Positions 9,580 to 18,453 of a stretch of 64,000 nt of DNA are shown in pieces. A program made the translations under genes and the position numbers. The stretch comes from Eubacteriales bacterium. Lineage in GTDB: Bacteria > Bacillota > Clostridia > Lachnospirales > Lachnospiraceae. Under the pieces are notes generated by a model, which was not told the origin of the DNA, ran no database searches, and saw only the letters and a program-made list of their open reading frames with translations. Every line of letters begins with the position of its first letter. The first letter of the stretch is position 1. The DNA lies in contig JAUNOY010000015.1 of the NCBI GenBank assembly GCA_030536995.1, positions 1 to 64,000 on the forward strand, given 5' to 3'.

Positions 9580-10044
9580 ATGAGCACAGCAACAATAGTC
9601 CTTCTGGTCATTCTTGTTATCCTGATTTGCGTATTAGTCGGTTTATATTTCTTCGGAAAAAAGGCTCAGAAGAAACAGGAAGAACAGCAGGCACAGATCG
9701 AAGCCACCAAACAGACAGTTTCCATGCTGGTTATCGATAAAAAGCGGATGCCACTGAAAGAGTCAGGTCTTCCTCAAATGGTCATTGACCAGACACCTAA
9801 GCTTATGAGACGTTCCAAACTTCCCATTGTTAAGGCAAAAGTCGGACCGAAGATTTCTATATTAATTGCAGATGAAAAAGTTTACGATCTTATCCCTGTA
9901 AAAAAAGAAATCAAAGCGGAAGTCAGCGGCCTCTATATTGTAGGCGTAAAAGGAATCCGCGGTTCTTTAGAGAAACCTGAAAAGAAGAAAAAAGGCTTCT
10001 TTGCCCGTTTCAAAAAAGATAAAGGCGAGAAAAAAGAAAAATAA
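9580..10044 (+). CDS. Single-pass membrane-anchored protein, function unknown
   Basis: The 154 residues begin with a strong N-terminal membrane segment (residues 3-26), followed by a Gln/Glu-rich linker. A compact domain of about 80 residues with many short strands comes next (for example PKISILIADEKVYDLIPV), and the chain ends in a Lys-rich tail. The orientation with a basic C-terminus suggests the soluble part faces the cytoplasm. I recognise it only as a conserved lachnospiraceal hypothetical. Its promoter, 5' UTR hairpin, AGGAGG site and downstream terminator are all visible, so it is a monocistronic real gene. It is the only plus-strand gene in the first 19 kb. Confidence 0.8.
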   Translation: MSTATIVLLVILVILICVLVGLYFFGKKAQKKQEEQQAQIEATKQTVSMLVIDKKRMPLKESGLPQMVIDQTPKLMRRSKLPIVKAKVGPKISILIADEKVYDLIPVKKEIKAEVSGLYIVGVKGIRGSLEKPEKKKKGFFARFKKDKGEKKEK

Positions 10045-10049
10045 AATTC

Positions 10050-10088
10050 AAGGCTGCCCTTCATTTGTGATCGGGCAGCCTTATTTTT
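10050..10088. terminator. Bidirectional terminator
   Basis: AAGGCTGCCC (10050-10059) pairs perfectly with GGGCAGCCTT (10073-10082) and is followed by T-runs on the plus side and A/T-rich sequence on the other. It separates two convergent genes. Confidence 0.9.
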
Positions 10089-10534
10089 TATAATGTGAAA
10101 TTTTCGCAGTCTCTCGGCTGTACCTGAATCATCAGATAACAGTCCGCAATATGCTCTTCATTCATATCAAGGGCATAATCAACTTTCATATTCAGGCTGT
10201 CTTCACTCTCATCGAGAGCAAGATTTGTCGCCGCGATTCCCATCTGAATTGTTCCGAAAGGAGTCGTATAATAAGTCATGTTTTTCTTTCCCTGTTCAAA
10301 AACCATATGAACATTTACAAGTCCTTTTTTGCGGACTTCCATTCCTCGAGGAGCCATTTTTATGTAATTGATCGTCGGCTCCGAAAAATCTTCCATCACC
10401 TCTTCATAACGAAGATAGTGGCTTCCGTTTCTGAAATAATACTCTCCCGGAACTACAATTTCCAATGGCTCCTCTCCACTCTCCGGATCCATCAATTGCA
10501 GTCCGCGCACATGAATCAGTACATTCTTATCCAT
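10088..10534 (-). CDS. DUF1934 (YwiB-like) beta-barrel protein
   Basis: This 148-residue, all-beta, soluble protein matches the DUF1934 family. It shows the typical features: an opening strand with two acidic residues, a YYFRNGSHYLRYEE strand, FEQGKKNMTYYTTPFG in the middle and an alternating C-terminal half. Known: the family folds as a calycin-like barrel and its biochemical role is not established. It follows murI by only nine bases on the same strand, so the two are probably one transcript. Confidence 0.82.
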   Translation of the reverse strand: MDKNVLIHVRGLQLMDPESGEEPLEIVVPGEYYFRNGSHYLRYEEVMEDFSEPTINYIKMAPRGMEVRKKGLVNVHMVFEQGKKNMTYYTTPFGTIQMGIAATNLALDESEDSLNMKVDYALDMNEEHIADCYLMIQVQPRDCENFTL

Positions 10535-10543
10535 TCGTATCTC

Positions 10544-11365
10544 CTAATATTTCTCTATATCTATTTTTTTTGTCATCTCCACATCATACGGCAGAATCGA
10601 ATTTGCAAAAGCCTTAAATTTATCTGCCAGATCACTTACATAAAAACGATATGGAAATTCCTCCTGTTCCGTTCCGGTACTTAAAAGCCCGTTCTTTTTC
10701 AGCAGTTTGCCAAGCTCCAGAGCAGTTTCGTATGCCGGATTGACCAGGCGTACCTTCTCGCCCATAATTTCTCCGATTGTCGAACGAAGAAGAGGATAAT
10801 GAGTACAGCCCAGGATAAGGGTATCAATTTCTTTTTCCTGCAATTCCCTGAGATATCTGCCTGCAACCTCTGTTGTCACCGAATCGTGAAGCCATCCTTC
10901 CTCAACAAGAGGACAAAAAAGCGGACAGGCTTTTCCGAAAACCGTAATCTCCGGATCCAGACTTTTCAAAAATGCTTCATGGATTCCGCTTCCTACTGTC
11001 CCCTCTGTTCCGATAATCCCTACTCTTTTGTTCTTCGTTTCCTCTGCCGCAACTCTGGCACCCGGCTCAATCACACCGATAATCGGAAGATTGAATTCGT
11101 CACGCACAGCATCCAGCGCGAAAGCGCTGGCTGTATTACAGGCAACCACAATTGCCTTTACCTGCTGTTCCTGAAGAAATCTGATGATCTGTCGGGAATA
11201 ACGGATAACAGTTTCTTTGGATTTACTTCCATAAGGAACCCTTGCCGTATCACCGAAATATACAAGTTTTTCTGAAGGAAGATTCCGCATGATCTCACGC
11301 GCAACCGTAAGCCCTCCCACACCGGAATCAAATACACCTACCGGTGCATCTCTGTCTATTTTCAT
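10544..11365 (-). CDS. murI: Glutamate racemase
   Basis: MurI converts L- to D-glutamate in the cytoplasm for peptidoglycan precursor synthesis. The product is 273 residues, the usual length. Visible landmarks are GVFDSGVGGLTV near the N-terminus, the first catalytic Cys in VVACNTASA, and the second in ILGCTHYPLL. The open frame extends 12 codons upstream, but GGAGAG lies correctly before the ATG at 11365. It is followed closely by the DUF1934 gene; the small secreted-protein gene lies 51 bases upstream. Confidence 0.95.
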   Translation of the reverse strand: MKIDRDAPVGVFDSGVGGLTVAREIMRNLPSEKLVYFGDTARVPYGSKSKETVIRYSRQIIRFLQEQQVKAIVVACNTASAFALDAVRDEFNLPIIGVIEPGARVAAEETKNKRVGIIGTEGTVGSGIHEAFLKSLDPEITVFGKACPLFCPLVEEGWLHDSVTTEVAGRYLRELQEKEIDTLILGCTHYPLLRSTIGEIMGEKVRLVNPAYETALELGKLLKKNGLLSTGTEQEEFPYRFYVSDLADKFKAFANSILPYDVEMTKKIDIEKY

Positions 11366-11416
11366 TGATTTCTCTCCATTTTTCTGGTTGTCATATATCA
11401 TCTGGCACTGACTATA

Positions 11417-11704
11417 TTAACACCATTTAAACGCTTTCGCAAGCCAGAAGGAAATCTTTACTTTTCCCTCTTTTCTTTCACTGAAAGAAAATCCAGGGTA
11501 TAGAGTTCCCCACCATGCATACACCGGAGTAACATTCTGTTCCGCTTCTTCTCTTTCGCCAAAACAATGTTGTTCCTCCATCTCAATTCTTTTTTCAGGA
11601 GCTGTGCCCCTTGCACCTGTATTTACCAGACAACTCACTACCAGCGCTGCTGCCAGAGCCGCTGCTGCTTTATTTCTTCTTTTTCTCATCCATTTTGCAA
11701 TCAT
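11417..11704 (-). CDS. Small secreted protein, function unknown
   Basis: This gene encodes 95 residues with a basic N-terminus (MRKRRNK) and a hydrophobic stretch (AAAALAAALVVSCLV) that is a signal peptide or membrane anchor. The remaining 60 residues are polar, with several Trp and Tyr. I do not recognise a family. The start at 11704 is set by TTGGAGAT just upstream; an open extension to 11734 has no ribosome site. It lies between murI and the germination gene cluster on the same strand. A spore-related role is possible from position only. Confidence 0.6.
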   Translation of the reverse strand: MIAKWMRKRRNKAAAALAAALVVSCLVNTGARGTAPEKRIEMEEQHCFGEREEAEQNVTPVYAWWGTLYPGFSFSERKEGKVKISFWLAKAFKWC

Positions 11705-11827
11705 ACTATCTCCAATTTTATCCGGGAAAACCATATTTTGTTCTGTTCCCTGTTCTCTTATCCGGAGTATCGGCTCATAAAGGCAAACTTATTCAACAGC
11801 TTCTTTTTTCATTTCACAATATTTTTT

Positions 11828-13501
11828 TCATTCCATTTCCACAATCAGATTTTCTCCGTCTGTGACTACTTTTGGAAGCATACACAGATTTCCGCTTTTA
11901 TATTTTTCATAAAAAACCTCCCGCAGAGTCACCTTTTTCATCTTTTCCCTTCCCATTCTGTTTTCCATCATTCCTGTAAGATATTCTCCTGCTGAAGCGC
12001 TGTCCTGTCCTTTCCAACTGATTATTTCTCCTGCATCCGCCGCTTCAAAAACATACATATCTTCCCCTATGAACGGTTTTTTCTTCAAATATTCCAACGC
12101 TTCATCCCACTTGTTCTCTATTCTAAGCGCCTCTCCAAGAACCAGAGCTTCCAAATGTCCCATATCCAGAAATTTACTCTGGGACTGATTATATTTCCTC
12201 TCAATTTCATCAAAATCATATCCGGAAATTTCCAATCTTCCCTTATTCTTTTCTCCTCCTTTCTCCTGTCCTGTAGCCTTTGCAAGATCTGGCATTCCAT
12301 AACTGAACACAAACTCTCCGTCCCGGATATCAACTCCAAGCGCCAATGGATACATCCTCTTTTCCGGCTCTACAGCAGAGGCGCATCCTCCTAAAAAAAG
12401 GCCAAAAGCAAGCATAGATATCGCCGCTGCCATCCTCTTTTTCCATCGTCCTCTTCCGCTCCAGAACAAACTTATCTGCACGATAAGAAGTCCCGGAACA
12501 AAGATATATGCAAGATAATCCAGAAAAAAATCCTGCATTTTTATGTCTCCGAATCCCCATACTGAAAGGAAATATGCAACTGCCGGAATCCATATTCTTC
12601 CTGTTCCAAGATGTGTTTTCTTCACTATCAAATGCCCGTAATGAAGAAGACTTCCCACTGCAAAAAGCATACTGTAAAGAAGGAATCCCATCCACAAAAT
12701 ATCAAATCTTGCCAGCACATTTCCCGGCAAATCCGCTCCTGACAAAAGAGGAAGTACAGGATATTTTTCCGTTTGAAGTCTTCCCATTCCCAAAACAGCC
12801 GGAAGTATCAATTCTGCCCCGATTAAAATTCCGCCAAGTGTAAGAATTCCAAGAATCGCAGTTTTCCCTGCGCTTCCCTGTTTTTCTACATCTTCCAAAA
12901 GAAACGGCATCAGCCCAAGTACGGAAAATCCGCACAAAATCACATAGCCGGAGCGAAAGAAATCCTCACTCATCTTTTCTTTTTCTTTCAGAATTTCACT
13001 CAAATACTCCCCTTTTCCCTGGCTGATACATACTACCAACATAAGCAGGATCCCCCATAAAAGAATCCCTCCCGATACCTCTGCCATCCGCCCTCTTTTC
13101 TGCATCCCGCGATGAGTTCCCACACAGCATACCAGCAGTGCAATCAGAGAAATCCACTTTCCCGGAATCCCCGTAACCAGAGCTTCAGGTACAATATTTC
13201 CCAGAAGTGAAAGCAAAAAAGACATCGCCATAATCACATAAACCAGAAAAAAAACACCTGCAAAACGCCCCCAGACTCCTCCTGCTACCTTCACAGTGTC
13301 CCCGTAACAGGGCGCAAGACGTATAAGAAATATCACATAAAAAAGCAAAAGAATCAAAGCAAATACTGTCCCAAACACTCCTCCTATCCCCCATATTTTA
13401 TCCCTTCCGAACAGGCATAAAAGAAAAGGGGCAAGGAGGGTAAGAATCATCTGTCTGTATAACTGCCTGTGTGAAATCCGTCCATTTTCCGCAAATTCCA
13501 T
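11828..13501 (-). CDS. Spore germination GerAB-type permease fused to a GerAC N-terminal domain
   Basis: Residues 1 to about 350 form about ten membrane segments typical of the GerAB (amino-acid-permease-like) receptor subunit. Without a stop the chain continues into a lipoprotein-like signal (LAFGLFLGGCAS). A domain with Ger(x)C features follows: YPLALGVDIRD, then a segment ending in FLDMGHLEALVLG. The GerAC part is only about 180 residues; the usual C-terminal domains are missing. Known: GerA-type receptors need A (signal unit), B (permease) and C (lipoprotein). Inferred: B and C are expressed as one polypeptide here, with a shortened C. The ATG follows the gerA stop directly, which indicates translational coupling. 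Confidence 0.85.
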   Translation of the reverse strand: MEFAENGRISHRQLYRQMILTLLAPFLLCLFGRDKIWGIGGVFGTVFALILLLFYVIFLIRLAPCYGDTVKVAGGVWGRFAGVFFLVYVIMAMSFLLSLLGNIVPEALVTGIPGKWISLIALLVCCVGTHRGMQKRGRMAEVSGGILLWGILLMLVVCISQGKGEYLSEILKEKEKMSEDFFRSGYVILCGFSVLGLMPFLLEDVEKQGSAGKTAILGILTLGGILIGAELILPAVLGMGRLQTEKYPVLPLLSGADLPGNVLARFDILWMGFLLYSMLFAVGSLLHYGHLIVKKTHLGTGRIWIPAVAYFLSVWGFGDIKMQDFFLDYLAYIFVPGLLIVQISLFWSGRGRWKKRMAAAISMLAFGLFLGGCASAVEPEKRMYPLALGVDIRDGEFVFSYGMPDLAKATGQEKGGEKNKGRLEISGYDFDEIERKYNQSQSKFLDMGHLEALVLGEALRIENKWDEALEYLKKKPFIGEDMYVFEAADAGEIISWKGQDSASAGEYLTGMMENRMGREKMKKVTLREVFYEKYKSGNLCMLPKVVTDGENLIVEME

Positions 13502-14986
13502 TTATTTTTCCCTCCATTTCAGCCTTATACGTTCCTTTTCAGATGCATAAACCGGACGCTCTTTTCTTTTCCGCATAGGAATCCGAAAGATCCCGTTTCC
13601 CACTTGAGAAACCTTTTCTTTTTTTACAAAAGGTACGAGATACGGGATTCCAAAACTTGTCAGACCGGCAAGATGTGACACAGTCAGATATGCTCCAAGC
13701 ACGATTCCGTAAATTCCCAGATATCCTCCAAGAAACAGGAATAAATACTTTAAAAGCCGAAATGCAGAGGCAAATTCCTCCACCGGAATCGCCAATGAAC
13801 CAAGAGCTGTCAATGCAACAATAATCACTACCATTGGATTGACAAGATTTGCTTCCACTGCAGCCTGTCCGATAATCAAACCTCCAACAATGCCAATCGT
13901 ATTTCCAAGAGGTCCGGGAATTCTTACTCCTGCCTCCCGTATCATCTCAAAAGCCAATTCCAGAAATAACAATTCTGTCACACTGGAAAAAGGCACTCCT
14001 TCTCTTGCCTGTGCAAAAGAAAGAATCAGATTTACCGGAAGAATCTGTGTATGAAACCGGATGACTGCCAGATAAAGTCCCGGAAGAATTGTAGCTCCGA
14101 TCATTGCCAGATACCGAAGAATACGGAGGAAAGAAACCATCTCAAAGCGATTATTCCAGTCCTCACTACTTTCCATAAAACTATTAAAATTCCCCGGCAT
14201 AATAAGAGCTGCAGGCGAATTATCGCACAAAAGAACCACTTTTCCATTGAGGATTTCCTGCGCTGCCCTGTCCGGTCTTTCCGTTGTCTGATATTGCGGA
14301 AACGGAGAATACCAACTGTCTTCCGTAAGCTGTTCAATAATTCCGCTGTCAAGGATACCGTCAATTTCAAATTTATTCAGACGGCTTTTTATCTCTTCCA
14401 TAAGCTCTTCCTGCACCAGATCGTCCATATACAGAAGCTGTATAACTGTATGAGAACGAACGCCGACTTCCATTTGTTCTACCTTCATTCTGGTATCACG
14501 GATTCTCTTTCTTATGAGCGCAGAACTGGTCTTGACCATATCAGAAAATCCCTCTCTGGAACCTCTTAATACCTTTTCTGTCTCTGCCTGTGTAACCCCC
14601 ATATTGGGATATCCCTTGCTGGAAATCTTCATCGCCTGATTGTATCCATCTAAAAAAAATACTGCATTTCCGGCCAGAAGGGCTGTAATTACTTTCTCCA
14701 TATCCGGCAGTTTCTGTACGTCTGCAATACCCAGACTATTCTCAGAAATAAACTCCATAATACTTTCCGGAGACGATTCCCAGAAGTGATTTACCATCTT
14801 TCCGATTGCAGAATCATCCAGCATCATGTTTGAAACTGTAACCTCAATATAAACCATCAGACAGTCTGTTTTTCCTTCTTTTCCAAGCTTCATGGGACGA
14901 ATCAAAATATCCTGACAATTCTTAAGACGATTTCTCAAATATTCCTCATTGTCCTTTAAATTCGTCGAAATCTTTACACTTTCCAT
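13502..14986 (-). CDS. Spore germination protein GerAA type
   Basis: This 494-residue subunit has a hydrophilic N-terminal half (about 270 residues) and a C-terminal membrane half with about five segments, the GerAA/SpoVAF architecture. Recognisable blocks include SSALIRKRIRDTRMKVEQM, LLCDNSPAALIMPG and IRIPGPLGNTIGIVGGL-type helices. Known: GerAA acts with GerAB and GerAC in the inner spore membrane to sense nutrient germinants. I chose the ATG at 14986 because GGAGGTAAAAGGAG stands directly upstream; the open frame reaches 15034. The stop abuts the next start (TAAATG), so A and the B-C fusion form one operon. Confidence 0.92.
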   Translation of the reverse strand: MESVKISTNLKDNEEYLRNRLKNCQDILIRPMKLGKEGKTDCLMVYIEVTVSNMMLDDSAIGKMVNHFWESSPESIMEFISENSLGIADVQKLPDMEKVITALLAGNAVFFLDGYNQAMKISSKGYPNMGVTQAETEKVLRGSREGFSDMVKTSSALIRKRIRDTRMKVEQMEVGVRSHTVIQLLYMDDLVQEELMEEIKSRLNKFEIDGILDSGIIEQLTEDSWYSPFPQYQTTERPDRAAQEILNGKVVLLCDNSPAALIMPGNFNSFMESSEDWNNRFEMVSFLRILRYLAMIGATILPGLYLAVIRFHTQILPVNLILSFAQAREGVPFSSVTELLFLELAFEMIREAGVRIPGPLGNTIGIVGGLIIGQAAVEANLVNPMVVIIVALTALGSLAIPVEEFASAFRLLKYLFLFLGGYLGIYGIVLGAYLTVSHLAGLTSFGIPYLVPFVKKEKVSQVGNGIFRIPMRKRKERPVYASEKERIRLKWREK

Positions 14987-15010
14987 ACTCCTTTTACCTC
15001 CTGTGACAGC

Positions 15011-15043
15011 TAAAAAAAGAGAGATGTTCTCCACATCTCTCTT
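15011..15043 (-). terminator. Intrinsic terminator of the ispE-gntR operon
   Basis: AAGAGAGATGT (15017-15027) pairs perfectly with ACATCTCTCTT (15033-15043), with a five-base loop and a T-run on the minus strand. Confidence 0.92.
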
Positions 15044-15066
15044 AGAATACCCGAATCTTATTATTT

Positions 15067-15771
15067 TTATTTACAGCGTTTCGCCTTTTCTTTCATTTCA
15101 TTTTCTGCCTGAATAGAATGTATGATCCCCATTCTCTGGTTTTCAATGTGCTGGAAGGAAATCTTCTGAGCGCGCTCTACATCCCGTTCTCTTATTGCTC
15201 TGGTAAGCTCTTCATGCTCCCGTACAAGAACGTCTCTTGTTTCCCCATCCTTGAGATACTCCACTCGATATCTGTAAATCTGTTCACGAAGATTGTTCAG
15301 AGTCTGAATCAGTCTTTTATTATCAGACGCCTGATAGATAATCTCATGGAAAGCTACATCAGCCTCTGCAAGCTTCACCAGATTCCCCTCTCCTATCGTA
15401 TGCTCAAAGCTTTTTGCAGCAACCCAAAGGCGGCTCATATCCTCATCTGTCATGTTCTTGCAGGCTTTCTCAATCGCCACATTTTCCAGAGCGATACGCA
15501 CCTCCAGAACATCGTTTAAGTCCTTCTCCGTGATATTGGCAACCTGTGCTCCGCGGCGCGGAATCATCACCACAAGCCCCTCCAGCTCCAGCTTACGCAT
15601 AGCTTCACGGATAGGCGTTCTGCTTACGCCCAGACGCTCTGCAAGCGCAATCTCCATCAGCCTCTCACCCGGCTTGAGCTCTCCCTTGAGAATAGCCTGA
15701 CGCAGTGTATTAAACACTACATCCCTGAGGGGCAGATATTCATTCATATTTACAGAAAAGTCACTTGTCAT
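15067..15771 (-). CDS. GntR-family (FadR/FCD subfamily) transcriptional regulator
   Basis: The 234 residues comprise an N-terminal winged helix (ILKGELKPGERLMEIALAERL, SRTPIREAMRKLELEGLV) and a C-terminal all-helical FCD ligand domain. The metal-binding residues of the FCD domain look present (DVAFHEIIYQAS, EHEELTRAI, HIENQRMG). It would bind DNA as a dimer and release it on binding a small acid. GGAGGAGAG precedes the ATG. The start overlaps the ispE stop by four bases (ATGA), so the two genes are translationally coupled. A TTGTATACAA dyad overlapping the operon promoter suggests autoregulation. The ligand is unknown. Confidence 0.92.
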   Translation of the reverse strand: MTSDFSVNMNEYLPLRDVVFNTLRQAILKGELKPGERLMEIALAERLGVSRTPIREAMRKLELEGLVVMIPRRGAQVANITEKDLNDVLEVRIALENVAIEKACKNMTDEDMSRLWVAAKSFEHTIGEGNLVKLAEADVAFHEIIYQASDNKRLIQTLNNLREQIYRYRVEYLKDGETRDVLVREHEELTRAIRERDVERAQKISFQHIENQRMGIIHSIQAENEMKEKAKRCK

Positions 15772-16646
15772 TCGTATGTCTCTCCTCCGTTACGGTTATA
15801 AATTTGTGTAGCAAAAACAGTTTTGGCAAGGTCACTTTCTCTCAAAGCTGCTGCCGCTTCCTTAAGTTTCTCCTCATCGTCAAAAACACCGAAAACCGTA
15901 GGTCCGCTTCCACTCATCAGAGCTTTCAGTGCACCGTGACCCTCCATGAGATTTTTAATTTTCTGAATCACAGGATAGCGGGCAATGATTCCCGGTTCGA
16001 AAACATTTTTCATTCTGGAAACTACTCCGTAAAGATCTTCATTTTTTAATGCTTTCAGCATTCCGTCAATATCCGGATGCTCTTTAACCTCATCCAGTCT
16101 CATGCTCTCATAAGCCATTTTCGTAGAAACATTCACTCCCGGTTTCCCTATCAGAATCCAGCATTGCGGCATCTGTGGAACCCATGTAAGCTTCTCTCCG
16201 ATTCCCTCTGCAAGAGCAGTTCCCCTCATAATACAGTAAGGTACATCCGCCCCGATCTTCACTCCGCGTTCCATCAGTTCTTTTTCGCTCAGTCTGAGAT
16301 TGAACAGACGGTTCACACCAACAAGAGCAGCCGCGGCGTCTGTACTTCCTCCTGCCATTCCGGCTGACACCGGAATAAATTTATCAAGCTTCACGGAAAT
16401 CCCTTCCTCGATATGAAATTCATCCATAAGGAGCTTCGCCGCTTTATACACAAGATTCCTCTCATCGCAGGGCACAAAAGGAAAATTCGTTGTAAGGGAA
16501 ATTCCCGGCTTTTCCGACTTCCGGATTTCCAGAACATCATACATCTGAATGGTCTGCATAATCATCCGCACATCGTGATATCCGTCATCTCTTTTGCCCA
16601 AAATATCCAATCCTAAATTAATCTTCGCAAATGCACGTAACCGCAT
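15768..16646 (-). CDS. ispE: 4-diphosphocytidyl-2-C-methyl-D-erythritol kinase
   Basis: IspE phosphorylates CDP-methylerythritol in the MEP route to isoprenoid precursors, in the cytoplasm. The product is 292 residues, the normal size. GHMP-kinase signatures are visible: AFAKINLGLDILGKRDDGYH at the start, the ATP loop PVSAGMAGGSTDAAAAL, and LMSGSGPTVFGVF near the end. The open frame extends 11 codons upstream, but ATGGAGGGAATT places the ribosome before the ATG at 16646. It is the first gene of an operon with gntR. Confidence 0.95.
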   Translation of the reverse strand: MRLRAFAKINLGLDILGKRDDGYHDVRMIMQTIQMYDVLEIRKSEKPGISLTTNFPFVPCDERNLVYKAAKLLMDEFHIEEGISVKLDKFIPVSAGMAGGSTDAAAALVGVNRLFNLRLSEKELMERGVKIGADVPYCIMRGTALAEGIGEKLTWVPQMPQCWILIGKPGVNVSTKMAYESMRLDEVKEHPDIDGMLKALKNEDLYGVVSRMKNVFEPGIIARYPVIQKIKNLMEGHGALKALMSGSGPTVFGVFDDEEKLKEAAAALRESDLAKTVFATQIYNRNGGETYE

Positions 16647-16722
16647 AATTCCCTCCATCTTTTGTTTCCTTAAATACATTTCTGTTCCTATTTTCCTGAA
16701 TTCAGGATTTACTCACAACAGA

Positions 16723-16774
16723 TACAATGTTGTACTTTGTATACAATTTTAACTGATTTTATAGAGGATTTCAA
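16723..16774 (-). promoter_or_regulatory. Promoter and putative GntR operator of ispE-gntR
   Basis: On the minus strand TTGAAA (16769-16774) and TAAAAT (16746-16751) are spaced by 17 bases. Directly downstream is the perfect dyad TTGTATACAA (16737-16746), and then a second, imperfect dyad with TACAA/TTGTA arms (16723-16734). FCD-type GntR proteins typically bind GT-N-AC dyads of this kind, so repression by the operon's own regulator is a reasonable inference. Confidence 0.65.
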
Positions 16775-16801
16775 TATAAAATATTTTGTAATATCAGAAA
16801 A

Positions 16802-18358
16802 TCAACCACCCACCTTTTTTACAAGGAGCAGTGGCTGCCCGGGTTTTACTTCATCCCCCTCCAGCTCGTTAATTCTGCATATCTCATCCACAGTTGTATA
16901 AAACCGCTTCGCGATATCCCACATTGTATCGCCTTCCCCTGTCATATACACTGTAATCCCCGGCATATTCTGAATCTTATTCCTGTCAAGAGGCTGTTCC
17001 TCTACCTTCTCAATAATCATTTCTTCTCTGCTGTTTAATACCAGAACATTAATTCCTACCGTTGCTTTTACCTCAAGTTCGTTGCTGTCCACCATAGTTG
17101 TAGAAAGCTGCTCCATATCTGTTTGAAGAAAATACGTACACTCCTTCGTAATCCCTCGCGCTTCTGCCACATGGGTAAACGGTATCATTGTTTCCATGGA
17201 ATAAAACGGCATATCATCGTTTCCGATAATATAGAGCACCTTCAAAAGTACGATTCCCTCCACTAAGATTCCGTCTTCTACAATCGCAGACTTATCTATT
17301 TTTATTCTCCCCATGCTGTGACAGATCTGAAGCACCTTTCCCTGGGTCTCCTTCACCTCTACCCGGTCCGTCAGACGGCATTTGGATGAATTCCTCACAA
17401 GAAGACTGTCCAGGATCTCTTTTTTACCGTGAATCACACATTCCTTAAGCGGCGTATAAACATCCAGAACAATATCATGTTCCTCCTCTTTGTACATCTT
17501 CATATCAAGCTCCAACACAACATCTGCCTGAAAGATTCTTTCCTCCCCATCAGAATCCGGCTTTACTTCAATCCCCTGATGTATCATGGAAACTTCAATA
17601 TTGGGAATCAGCTCATCCCTGCATTCCGGGCACTCCACTTCACCCCCGAAAGGCAGACTATACTCCATCCATTGCAGCGGATTTCCCTCATCGTCCCCCG
17701 CATAGAGAACGAAAATCGCCAGTTCCCCCTTTACCTTCACCACATTATCTTCCGGTCTCAGGTCGATTCCTCTTGCCTCTATGGTATGCCATAAAAGTTC
17801 TCTGATATTCGGTCTGTTAGATACCAGTTGAATATCCTCTTTCACCCTCATAGTATCTTTTTTATGTACGTGGAGACTCATCAGACATACCTTTTTCTTC
17901 CTCACGGAAACACTCTCATCCCCTACAGATATCGGAAGCCTGATTTCCGTCGGCTCATCTACCACAGCATAAAATGTCACAATTGCCTTAATATTCAATT
18001 TTCTGGAATGAATCACATAAAGGCTTAAATCCTCGATTTCCCACTTCAGGCACATTTTGTCCCCGCCTGCAATCCCCTCCAGATTTATAATCTCTTCCAT
18101 AGGAAGCTTTGCGCTCAGACTGTAAATCTCACCTTCATCTTCCCCAACATAAAGAAGATCTACATTCAGATTTCCTCTGAGAAATGCACGACCATCGCTG
18201 AGCCGTACCTCATCCATCACCATATCTCCCTTGCTCTGGATCATCCTCCCCACATCCGGCTTGCTATCTGGAATATTGTAATCTTCATCAAAAGTCACTT
18301 GACTGGATGCTTTACTTTTCACCCGAAGCGCACGTACGCTTTTCTTTTTTATCTCCAT
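16802..18358 (-). CDS. SipL-like protein (DUF3794 repeats plus LysM)
   Basis: The 518-residue product has two to three DUF3794-type beta domains and ends in a LysM module (about residues 465-515: GEGDTMWDIAKRFYTTVDEI). Known: in Clostridioides difficile, SipL has this layout and links the SpoIVA coat layer to the forespore through its LysM domain. Inferred: spore coat morphogenesis; no signal peptide is present, fitting a mother-cell protein. The frame is open for nine more codons upstream, but AAAGGAGGGGC fixes the ATG at 18358. It is flanked by a PrcB-like lipoprotein gene on the same strand. Confidence 0.85.
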   Translation of the reverse strand: MEIKKKSVRALRVKSKASSQVTFDEDYNIPDSKPDVGRMIQSKGDMVMDEVRLSDGRAFLRGNLNVDLLYVGEDEGEIYSLSAKLPMEEIINLEGIAGGDKMCLKWEIEDLSLYVIHSRKLNIKAIVTFYAVVDEPTEIRLPISVGDESVSVRKKKVCLMSLHVHKKDTMRVKEDIQLVSNRPNIRELLWHTIEARGIDLRPEDNVVKVKGELAIFVLYAGDDEGNPLQWMEYSLPFGGEVECPECRDELIPNIEVSMIHQGIEVKPDSDGEERIFQADVVLELDMKMYKEEEHDIVLDVYTPLKECVIHGKKEILDSLLVRNSSKCRLTDRVEVKETQGKVLQICHSMGRIKIDKSAIVEDGILVEGIVLLKVLYIIGNDDMPFYSMETMIPFTHVAEARGITKECTYFLQTDMEQLSTTMVDSNELEVKATVGINVLVLNSREEMIIEKVEEQPLDRNKIQNMPGITVYMTGEGDTMWDIAKRFYTTVDEICRINELEGDEVKPGQPLLLVKKVGG

Positions 18359-18453
18359 TTTTGCCCCTCCTTTATAACAATACAAACATTATTTTTTATT
18401 TTTATATTGTTTTATTCCATTTTTTATGATTTATATTTTTACACTTTTATTAT

